Shown here piece after piece: positions 55,597 through 64,000 of a stretch of DNA of 64,000 nucleotides. This DNA is from Argentina anserina. Lineage: Eukaryota; Streptophyta; Magnoliopsida; Rosales; Rosaceae. The position numbers and the translations under genes were made by a program. The stretch is taken from the NCBI RefSeq assembly GCF_933775445.1, contig NC_065877.1, positions 25,668,001 through 25,732,000 of the forward strand, given 5' to 3'. Positions within the stretch are counted from its first letter, which is position 1. Each line of letters starts with the position of its first letter. The notes beneath the pieces are model-generated. The model was not told the DNA's origin. It was given only the letters and a program-made list of their open reading frames with translations, and did not search any database.

Positions 55597-58500
55597 ATGA
55601 GTGTTGCTGAGGAGGAACAGAGTGGTTTTGAGATTGGGATTGTGGTTCCGAAGAGAACTGTAAAGGATGGTGATGGAGATGACTGTGTGGAGGTTTTGTT
55701 AAATGAGTTTAAGAATGTGGGTTTTATAGTTGAGAGAGTTTCTGGCGTTGTTGATGACTTTATCAAGGTACTTTTTCGTTTTGATTTTTTTCAGTAATTG
55801 ATTTTGTTCCAAGCAGTTTAGATATGATGGTGAGAGAATTGGTGAATGAATTTCGAGTGTTTTATAGTAATACTGAAAGAGTAGGAATCATTTGTTACTA
55901 GAAAGTGGGGATGATTGTTGTTGTGAGTTGGGTGTATATTCCACTGATTTTAATATATGCCTTATTTGTCTTTTCGATATCTAATGGGACTGATTAGCAG
56001 TGACTCATTGTTTCCTTATCTACTCGTAAGCTCAATATTTCGTAATTGAGGATAGCCATCATATTCATTACTTGCTGTAACTCGTATAATTTGCTGACTG
56101 AATTTGTGAATATTCTAGCTTATTTAAGTATTAACCTATTTTGTCTTTTGATGTCTGATCAGATTGACTTAGGATTATTATTATTATTTTCTGAATTGTA
56201 AATTAGTACAATGCTTTCTACGGTGGTCCGTAAGTACTAGTACAGTAGTAATACTCATGACCTGTTTTATTGTTTGCTGATCTTGGAAAACAGAAAACTG
56301 ATTGAATGAGCAAAATAGATAGTACTCTTGCTTGAGTTAGTTGCTGAAACTTAGTTTTCTTTCGTTCTTTCTTTCAGCTGGCAGCGCCGTTGGAGACTTT
56401 GGGGAGAGCTGCTGTTGAGTTGCAAATCAAAAAGCGAACCCGAATCGGTAATAATGATCTAGCTGCTCCATTGAAGTTGGTTTTTAGATTTTTCTTTTGA
56501 TTTTTTACTTTAGTTGTTATCTATTTAGGTACTATCTATTAATCTTCATCTGTAAAGTTACATAAAACATGTTTTCTTCTGTTGGGGTTCAGGGATGGAT
56601 TTACAATTTGAATGGGAAGAGGTTGATGCTTTTGTGAGGCAGCCTGATGGTTCATTGTTCAGCTGGTGTGAGCGTTTTCAGTGCTATAGACACTTGATAT
56701 ATGGAATTGTGAGTCATTCACATATACTGATTCTGTATCTTTGCAAATGACCATATCATTATTTTTCGATATATTGTTAACATCTAGGCTCTAGCTGAGT
56801 AATACCTGAATCATTGAGTTAAAGTTTATACTTTATACTGTATATGTTCACCATCTTGAATTAGGTAGCTGAATATGTTATAATCTTTTATTGCAATTTC
56901 ATTTTTGCCTCGATTCTTACAGTGAAACTCTTTGTTTGAATTAATCCCATTGCTGTGATTATCTTATAAGCTCTGATTTTATTATTTGAATACAATTTTG
57001 GGCAATCCATTTCAGCCCTTGTTCATGATTGACAAATAACTTGATCTAAAACTCCTTCTGTGAATTATGTTTGTGTACAAATTATAATCCTTAAACTTTT
57101 TTCACTGACAACAGTTTGAACCGAAAATTACAGATGAACAAGGGCAGGTCAGCTGAAACTCTGAGATTTGAGGGGAAGGAGTTTTATTGGGAAATTGGGG
57201 AACATTTACTTAAGAAATTGGAGTCACAGAGGATTGTCAAAGATGTTTTCCCTTTGCATGGTATGTTCACAAATTCTCAAAATGTGCATTTCTGCCAAAC
57301 TCTGAATGAGCTGACTTTTGACTGACAGATGAAGTGAAAAGGAAGAAACTTCTTCATACTTGGGCTTTGCACTGGTGGGATTTCACAAGCCAGCCCATAG
57401 ATGAAGTTTATTCATATTTTGGTACAAAGGTAAATTGTTGTATTTAGATATTTTGTTTCCTTGATATTTGCTTAAAATTAAACAAGAATTGTTATCTCTG
57501 TAGATTGCCATCTATTTTGCTTTCCTCGGAATGTATACGCAGTGGTTGCTGTTTCCAGCTACGTTTGGGCTTATTCTGCAGATATTTGATTTTGGGTGGG
57601 TCTGCTACACTAATTTCGTAACTAGCTGTCAACGTTGTTTATTTTTTATCTTGTTTGATTATTTTCTTAATTTATCTATCTTTTCAACTGGTGTATCATT
57701 ACTTATCAGTACTCTTGCATGCTTGCTCAATAATATACTTAGGTCGTTGCAGTTACTGGTGCTCCCCCTTTTCTTTATAAGCATAACATTATGGGCTATA
57801 ATGTTTTCCCAGTTCTGGAAACGCAAAAATGTCGCTCTTTTAGCTAGGTAACTTGGTTTACAACTGTGCTTATTTCAAAGTTTTTTTAATCATTTTGTAC
57901 ACAACTTTTTCCTGGCTGGCTTCAAATATTTGATTTATGTTGTAGATGGCATATCAGTTATCCAATCAGAACTGACCTGGGAAATAGGCAGTTGGGCACA
58001 GTTTGGAGTTCCCCGCAGTCATCTGTTGAACTCATGAAGAAATGGGGCACAGACAAAACAAAAGAGAAAGAAATGTTTCAAAGAATTGAGTGGTTTGGAC
58101 GACTAATGAGATTCCGAAATGATGCTATCATTATAGTTAGTATTATATGTCTCCAGTTACCATTTGAGCTGGCATATGCTCATCTTTACGAGGTTATCGA
58201 GTCTGATATTGTGAAGTAAGACACCAAAATCTTTCATTCACTCACATCAAATTGGACATACCAGTGGTTACGTTTACAATTAGGCTTTGAGTTGCATATA
58301 GTAAATTTGCCCATCATTTGCACATGAGTGATATTTATTGACTATTACACGACTGTAACTCTGAAATTGGTTATGACCTGATTTACGCTTCTAGAGGTTA
58401 CTTTCTATGCATGAATCGCAGTAAAAAAAATTCTTAAATGTTTTCTTTTATTTTGTAATATTCTTAAAATATATGACATGAGGCGGGTACTACCCTTAAG

Positions 58501-60573
58501 CTTTAAGTTGTATCTTTGCTTGTGACCACTTTAAAATAGTTTGTTTAGGATTTTTATCTGGTTGATGAGATTTGTGTAATAGAAGTTTTAACTTTTGTCT
58601 TTTGACGTCCTTCTAGGCAGAATATTATACTGTTCATTGTCATTTGTTCTGTTATATAACTTAAGTTGCTGAAGGGAGGGAGATTAAGAGAGCTGACTGT
58701 ATCAGTAGTCTTATTGGTAATGGAAAACCTGTGTCAACACAGAAATTTTGATGTCCAATTAGAAATATATTCTCTTCTATCTATGTTGCCTTGAGCTGAC
58801 TGCTGACACAAGATATATATTTTCAGGTTTGGGTTGACGACCGTGTATCTTTTTGCCATTCAGTTTTTTACACAGCTTGGGGGCAAGGTCTCTGTCAAGC
58901 TTATTAATTACGAAAATAATGAAAACAGAGAAAAAAGAGCCGACAGTTTGGTATACAAGGTATTGAGAGGAATAAAATCTCTCCTTAGTGAGCACTTTCT
59001 TATCATCTGTTACCAAAGTCTCAGCACATCATGGACTTAATTCTGTTGCAGGTATTTGGTCTTTATTTCATGCAGTCATATATTGGAGTCTTCTACCATG
59101 CTCTTTTACACCGCAACTTTTTGACTCTTCGCACAGTTTTGATTCAGCGGCTGCTTGTTTCTGAGGTGAAATGTCACTACTTATTTGCCACTGTTCTTAT
59201 CTCATCTCTTTGTCTTATTCTTGTATGTTGGTCTTTTTTTCTAGGTATTGGAAAACTTGGTGGAAAATACTTTACCATATTTGAAGTACAGTTATAAAAA
59301 ATTTAGAGTCCGGTAAGAGTATATCTCTGTATTATTTTCTCCTGGATAGTTCCTTTTTAATTATCCTTTAAGTTTACCTATCATCTTAGCTTAAAATGAC
59401 TGTTTCATGTGGTTTGAAGAAGCAAGAAGAAACGTGAAAAAGGATCATCAACCGGGAGAATCCAATTTTCTTCTAGGGTGGAAAAGGAGTACCTGAAACC
59501 GTCTTATTCTGCAAGCATTGGTATGGAGCTTGAAGATGGACTTTTTGATGGTATCATCCTAATTCTACTAAACTTTTGAGTTACAAAAATATTTATTTGT
59601 TTATATTTTGAAGCAATCACATCTTGAGCATCTGTATATATCTGTGTACTTCTTGCTTATTACAACTTTGATTGATATATGCAGACTTTCTAGAGTTAAC
59701 ACTGCAGTTTGGAATGATCATGATGTTTGCTTGTGCACTTCCCCCTGCTTTTGCCTTTGCTGCTGTGGTATTGTGTGTCTCTTTTTACTTTTACCAAGGA
59801 GTTCAACTGTTTTAGGTTTTATATGGTTTATCCTATGTAGTAGATTAATGATTAGTTGCACTTGACACAGAACAACTTAACCGAAATTAGGACAGATGCA
59901 TTGAAGCTTCTTGTCATGCATAAGAGGCCAATTCCTCGTGTTTCCATAACAATTGGTGCTTGGCTGAACATATTTCAGGTAGCTTTTGTTTTGTGGTTGC
60001 ATTAGCTTTTCTTGCAAGACAACCAGCTGTGTATAATTTAAAGGGTCTAAGAGTATACGGCGGCTGGCCGGTCTCTATTTGATTTTGGTGAAAGGGCTGT
60101 CATGTCTTGTTATATCAGCTTTTATGGTCATATATCTGATATGAGGTGGTATCAAATTGCAGTTTCTTGTAGTTACATCGATATGCACCAACTGCGCCCT
60201 GTTAGTATGGTTATATGATCATGAAGGGAAATGGAATATAGAGCCTGGCCTAGCTGCAATTTTGATTATGGAACATATCCTCCTGTTGATCAAGTTTGGT
60301 TTTTCTCGCTTTGTTCCTGAGGTGACTTTTTCACTGATGTGAACGCTTGCTGTAATCTCTTCCTGTAATTAGAATATGTTATTGTTAAAATGAACATGTC
60401 GATCATCTTATATAATTATTTAATCATGTCTCCAGGAACCTGCTTGGGTACAGGCAAACCGCGTGAAAAATGCAACAGAGGCCGAATACTTGTGCTCCAA
60501 ACAGCTTTTGAGGAACATTTCTGGAGGAGAGAGGGCAGGAGGTGTTACTGCTGCAGCCAAGAAGACAGAATAA
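55597..60573 (+). CDS. TMEM16/anoctamin-like membrane protein (16 exons, 661 aa)
   Basis: Exons: 55597-55767, 56378-56447, 56593-56708, 57134-57260, 57329-57429, 57504-57595, 57743-57847, 57946-58215, 58827-58959, 59052-59165, 59245-59312, 59420-59550, 59685-59767, 59871-59978, 60163-60321, 60436-60573. All introns are GT..AG and the sum is 1986 nt in one frame. The N-terminal 200 residues are cytosolic ([10 protein letters not shown]...). Hydrophobic segments follow in exons 6, 7, 8, 9, 10, 13, 14-15, as in the ten-helix anoctamin fold. In helix 7 DFLEL (D500, E503) and in helix 8 NNLTEIRTD (E532, D536) match the acidic calcium-site positions of animal TMEM16 proteins. Members are calcium-gated ion channels or lipid scramblases; the plant function is not assigned here. 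It looks like the single anoctamin-like gene of Arabidopsis (At1g73020), including the ending [10 protein letters not shown]. The exon 4 acceptor at 57133 was chosen because the one at 57116 brings an in-frame stop. Confidence 0.9.
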
Positions 60574-61077
60574 AGTTGGAGGTAGGCGGTTTTTGGTAGT
60601 TTCTGGGAAGTGTAAAAACAATAGCCCTTCTCCAAAACCTGATCTTTTGGGTCGGATAATTTTCAGTTCAGCATGCAGTCACCAAGATTGTTCCCCAGTT
60701 TTTGTTTTGTTTTTGTTCTGTGTTGGTATAGACGTATAGTGAAAATGTAGAGGTTTGAATGTAGATGTGTAGTACCATACAAGTTGATACAAGTTTTCTC
60801 TTGATTAATGTAGATCTGTTATCTGTTTTGTATTTACAAAAGAGTAGAAAGACATAACAGCTATTTACATATTTCTTGTGAGCAAGTTTGGTCATCGAGT
60901 CTTATAAATTTCTAGTATTTGCAATTTTGCGTAGATGTATCCGCTGCCAAATCCATCATCTCTGGGCTTATATGTACGTCTAATAGCAGAGAAGAATTTT
61001 AGTTGCATGGTAGCAACTTGCAACTCATTCTCGATCTTGATCTTCAGTTCTTAAGAGCACTAAGTTCCGTGACTCAT
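60574..61077. other. 3' UTR of the TMEM16 gene and convergent gap
   Basis: No coding sequence. The last stretches before the minus-strand ORF probably hold the 3' UTRs of both genes. Confidence 0.5.
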
Positions 61078-61320
61078 TTAGCCACGAGAGCTTCCGAACC
61101 GACCACTGACCTGGCGGGCATAGGCGGCAATAGCTTTAGCCCATCTCTTGATCCCAGCCTTCAACTTCTCTGAATCCCTTTGCTCGAGTGACTTTCCTTG
61201 TTCTCCTGCAACATCCAGGAATGAAAATCAACGATCAAATCGACCCCCGCGCTTTGCTGCAACCACAGTGCGCTTTCCGGCACCGCCATGGTCAAGAGAA
61301 GGACTCTTCTTGACAGACAT
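61078..61320 (-). pseudogene. Small basic protein ORF with one in-frame stop
   Basis: From ATG 61320 (MSVKKSPSLDHGGAGKRTVVAAKRGGRFDR) a single frame runs 81 codons to TAA at 61080-61078, broken only by TGA at 61230-61228 (codon 31). The second half, EQGKSLEQRDSEKLKAGIKRWAKAIAAYARQVSGRFGSS, looks conserved, with an amphipathic KRWAKAIAAYARQ helix. A 33-base GTTGAT..TTGCAG segment spans the stop but is shorter than normal plant introns. I do not recognise a named family. It is either a pseudogene with one nonsense mutation or a sequence error. Confidence 0.5.
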
Positions 61321-61829
61321 GGCTGTCGTGGGGGTTTGAGGCAGCAAAACCAGTGGTTATATCATTCATTTTGCGATTGCTGCTAATTTATAAGGCCAAG
61401 AGAATTGTATTGAAGCAAGTAACATGGTATTCTAATGCGTGTGAGAATTCTATTGACTTGACTTGTTCTTCAATTATATTGTTGACTTTACTTAATAAGT
61501 TCTTTGCACGATTGGATGTAGCAGCTTCATGGAGAGAGAAGCATATTTATGCGTGCTCACCAAGGTTTTCGAGTACGGAAAATATCTGCGTACCTTCCAA
61601 GACCTCAATCTGCGACTCTTCCTCTTTGTCTTCATCTCTTTGAAGTCAACATAGTTTGGCAGCTTTATTTGGCTAATGTTTTTGGTTTCGTCTAGAATAT
61701 AATTTGGTTGGTATTAGACGTCGTGTTGATTAATTATGGCTATGGAACTTAAATCGTAAGGGATGGTTCCCAACCAAAATAGTCACCAAATTGAGGTAAG
61801 GGACTTAGGTACGTAGAAGCTAGTACCAG
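61321..61829. other. Upstream region of the small ORF, nothing recognised
   Basis: It includes a 96-codon plus-strand ORF (61353-61643) with no recognisable features. No repeat was seen. Confidence 0.4.
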
Positions 61830-61834
61830 TGCTC

Positions 61835-61965
61835 CGCTTTAATTAAAAAGTCACGAAAGAAAAAGAAATTAAAAAACTGGGGCAAGTTTCGAACCTCCGA
61901 CCCCATTGCCACTTCAATTAATAAGGCTTGTGTTTAGGCATTCCACCAACTACATTTGATTACGA
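61835..61965 (-). mobile_element. Probable tRNA-derived SINE
   Basis: Minus strand TGGTGGAATGCCTAAACACAAGCC has an A-box-like TGGTGGAATG. About 40 bp further, GGAGGTTCGAAACTTG contains the B-box GGTTCGAAAC, with spacing as in Pol III genes. It continues into a T/A-rich tail. Length and the absence of a tRNA fold fit a SINE. Target duplications were not found. Confidence 0.5.
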
Positions 61966-62949
61966 TTGGATCATGTTTAATATATATACAACAACTTATT
62001 TTCAACTCAAAAAAAAATTCGGGCTTGTGCGGCCGCACCGCCTTGACTGCCCCAGGCCAGCACTGTTGGACACATTAATCAACTCTGCATTGTACCTTAC
62101 CTCTTATGTAAAGAAATTTGAAACATAAAACTTTATGTTTGAGTTTGCTCGATCAGCCCATTTGGTTCTCGTAAAAATATCGAAATACCATTTTTATCAT
62201 ATGTTATAAGCATCGGGTACTAATGTTTAATGAAGTTGGAATGACTAAAATTAAAAATGACGTACTTTTTAAAGTAAGGAAAAGTTCAATTTAATAAATC
62301 TATGTCATTAATTAACAAAGTTGGTGTTTTTTTTTAAAGAGCCTTACCCCGAAGGGAGCCCTTCCAAAATTTCTCGAGGGCATAGGGCTGAACCGAGGCC
62401 CAGGAGGGGGTTTGGAAGTTTATGACGTTCAATTTAGTACGTGCATGACATGCACGTATTCGATCTGCCCAATCATGTAGGAATCTGAATTAATTATACC
62501 ACCTAGGGTTCACTTTTTAATTTATTACACACTTTTTTCAAATAGAGAATTGGGAAGAGGATTGTATACACCATGGAGGAGTGCGAGCACCAGTGATTAT
62601 TTTAATATTATAAATCAATATCAGTCATTAATATGTGAGCTCGGTTATCAATGATAATTTGATTTTAAACAGTCAACTATCAACATAACAGTCAACCAAT
62701 CAATTATATATTAAATGAAAATAAAAATATAATAATTATATAACCCAATCAAGTATAATTAAGTTGTTCGAGAGCCAATTAAAGTTTTGTCTATTAACTT
62801 CTTATTTGATGTTCTTTAATAAATTACTACTCAATTGGTGATTTATAATTTATTTATTTTTAATTACTGTACGTTGCTTACATGAAATAAAAATAAATAA
62901 ATAAATAAATACATGTTAATTATTATATTTGATTTTGCAGGTTTCAATA

Positions 62950-62983
<34 letters not shown>

Positions 62984-63254
62984 TTTAAGTCGCATAAAGA
63001 CTCAAATGTTATATTGAGTCGTAATCTAACTCATAATTTCTCACTTACGAAAAAGAGATTATGTCACTATATAAAATAATTGACATTGTGGCTAATTAGA
63101 TTCTTATTTAATTGGCTGATCCAAGAAAAGTAATTGTAATTATGACAAAATTTACTAAATTTTCTTACAACATGCATGTGTTTTGAACTAGTTTTTTTGT
63201 TTTTGAAAAATCTAATAAGAAAGTGCTATGTAGAGTACAAACTATCTATATACT
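61966..63254. other. AT-rich intergenic DNA
   Basis: It holds an (AAAT)n tract at about 62886-62911 and a (TA)n tract at 62952-62980. A GC-richer patch at 62335-62430 (CTTACCCCGAAGGGAG...) is unlike its surroundings but not identifiable. Confidence 0.45.
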
Positions 63255-64000
63255 TGTAACATCCTTAAATTATGAATAGTAAAAATTCAAATATAGGATA
63301 TTAATACTATGATATAAATAAATGAAATTATGTTACAACACCTGAATATTTTTACCAAGTTTATCAAACCACTTGGATTACAAACTGTAAACATAAACAT
63401 AATTACATGAATGTAAAGATGTATTGTTTTGATCTCTCACAAGCCTCACCGAAAATAGGAAAAATGAACATATCCAAGCTTAAACAGTTCAATTGACGAA
63501 GAACGTAAAATCGGTATTATTCACATACCCTAGAAATTGAAATCGTCGAATTCTCCTTGTGTGTTTTTAAAATAGATAAAATTGTTTTATAAGGTTTATA
63601 TACATCCTACAAGCTTCAAAACACAAGAAGAATCACCTTGAGTGGCTGCCGGAGGAGGGAGTTCTCCTCACTTCTTCAAAACGGGACAACATCATTGTTT
63701 CTTTATTTCTGAGATTCAAAGAGCTCGAATCTCTCCCAAACACTAACCCAAATCGATAGGGGATGAAGAGTGGGTTCCAACACCATCGGTCTCACTTAAT
63801 TCCATTGTCGGACGATGAAGATATGGCCGGAGAAAGATCCAGCAACCAAGACGGAAATATCGCGTGAACAGTATCAAAGCTGGTTTGGAAAAAAAACTAA
63901 TTTCCTTAATTTCTAATTTCCTCTCCTTCCTTTTATACTGTTTCTAAAATCGGAAATCAAACTTATGTTGCAAACAACTTCTACATACAACATCTGATTA
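63255..64000 (-). repeat. Partial large LTR running off the window edge
   Basis: It starts TGTAACATCCTTAAA, like the solo LTR at 29544 (TGTAACGACCCTAAA). It shares phrases such as AAACT..AATTACAT..AATGTAA and TCACAAGCCTCAC, followed by a gene-like GC-richer tract with GCCGGAG motifs. A minus-strand TATAAAAGGA is at 63926-63935. Its other end is outside the window. Confidence 0.55.

Noticed and set aside
61861..61925. tRNA gene suggested by the GGTTCGAAAC B-box
   Set aside because: No acceptor stem or anticodon arm can be drawn around it; A- and B-box-like motifs with a T-rich tail fit a SINE better.
1..64000. CRISPR arrays, rRNA genes, bacterial operons
   Set aside because: None seen; the sequence is plant nuclear DNA with spliced genes and LTR elements.

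Overview
This is plant nuclear DNA, most likely from a eudicot and possibly Rosaceae. The taxon is inferred from the style of the jacalin and LTR sequences and is weak. There are no bacterial-type operons. Genes are intron-rich, the DNA is AT-rich, and most of the window is transposable elements, many of them nested. I recognise three host loci: (A) the last exon of a broken jacalin-related lectin gene (13444-13795, +); (B) a two-domain jacalin-related lectin gene whose second intron has grown to about 11.3 kb through insertions (16336-28990, +); and (C) a complete 16-exon TMEM16/anoctamin-like membrane protein gene of 661 codons (55597-60573, +). A small minus-strand ORF with one premature stop (61078-61320) lies tail-to-tail with the TMEM16 gene.

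Layout. 18-13286: a decayed Ty3/gypsy element of the Tat type (two RNase H domains), minus strand, flanked by the 5-bp duplication ATATG and inserted in an intron of lectin gene A. Between pol and the 3' LTR it carries about 4.9 kb of extra DNA. This contains an opposite-strand, multiply broken plant mobile domain (PMD, aminotransferase-like) gene with a long coiled-coil tail. 13796-16335: intergenic DNA with a 411-bp foldback element set in a TA tract. 16336-28990: lectin gene B. Its second intron holds a young Ty1/copia element (182-bp LTRs that differ at one visible position), and that element's RNase H is split by a 5.7-kb hAT transposon. 29062-33603: a solo LTR of an Athila-like family with another 2.5-kb solo LTR nested inside it, both with clean target duplications, starting 72 bp after the stop of gene B. 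33604-38468: a graveyard of DNA-transposon pieces (CACTA-like end, 650-bp hAT MITE, DUF4371-type hAT remnants). 38469-51264: an Athila-type gypsy element on the minus strand with 2.25-kb LTRs and a tRNA-Asp-type primer site, itself inserted in what looks like another old LTR (right half 51265-51651). 51652-54856: small TIR elements. 55000-61330: the genic island. 61331-64000: AT-rich DNA with a probable SINE and the edge of another large LTR.

How the parts relate. The two lectin loci are tandem paralogues in which each jacalin domain is encoded by two exons. In both, an LTR element landed in the intron directly before an IKL.YP exon. In gene B the reading frame is intact across all three exons and both splice sites survive, so it may still be expressed if the 11.3-kb intron is removed. 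The strongest candidate for an unusual system is the PMD gene carried antisense inside the Tat element: Arabidopsis PMD proteins (MAIN, MAIL1) act in transposon silencing, so a retrotransposon carrying one is worth attention. All coordinates, splice sites and identities were read by eye; no database or structural search was run.
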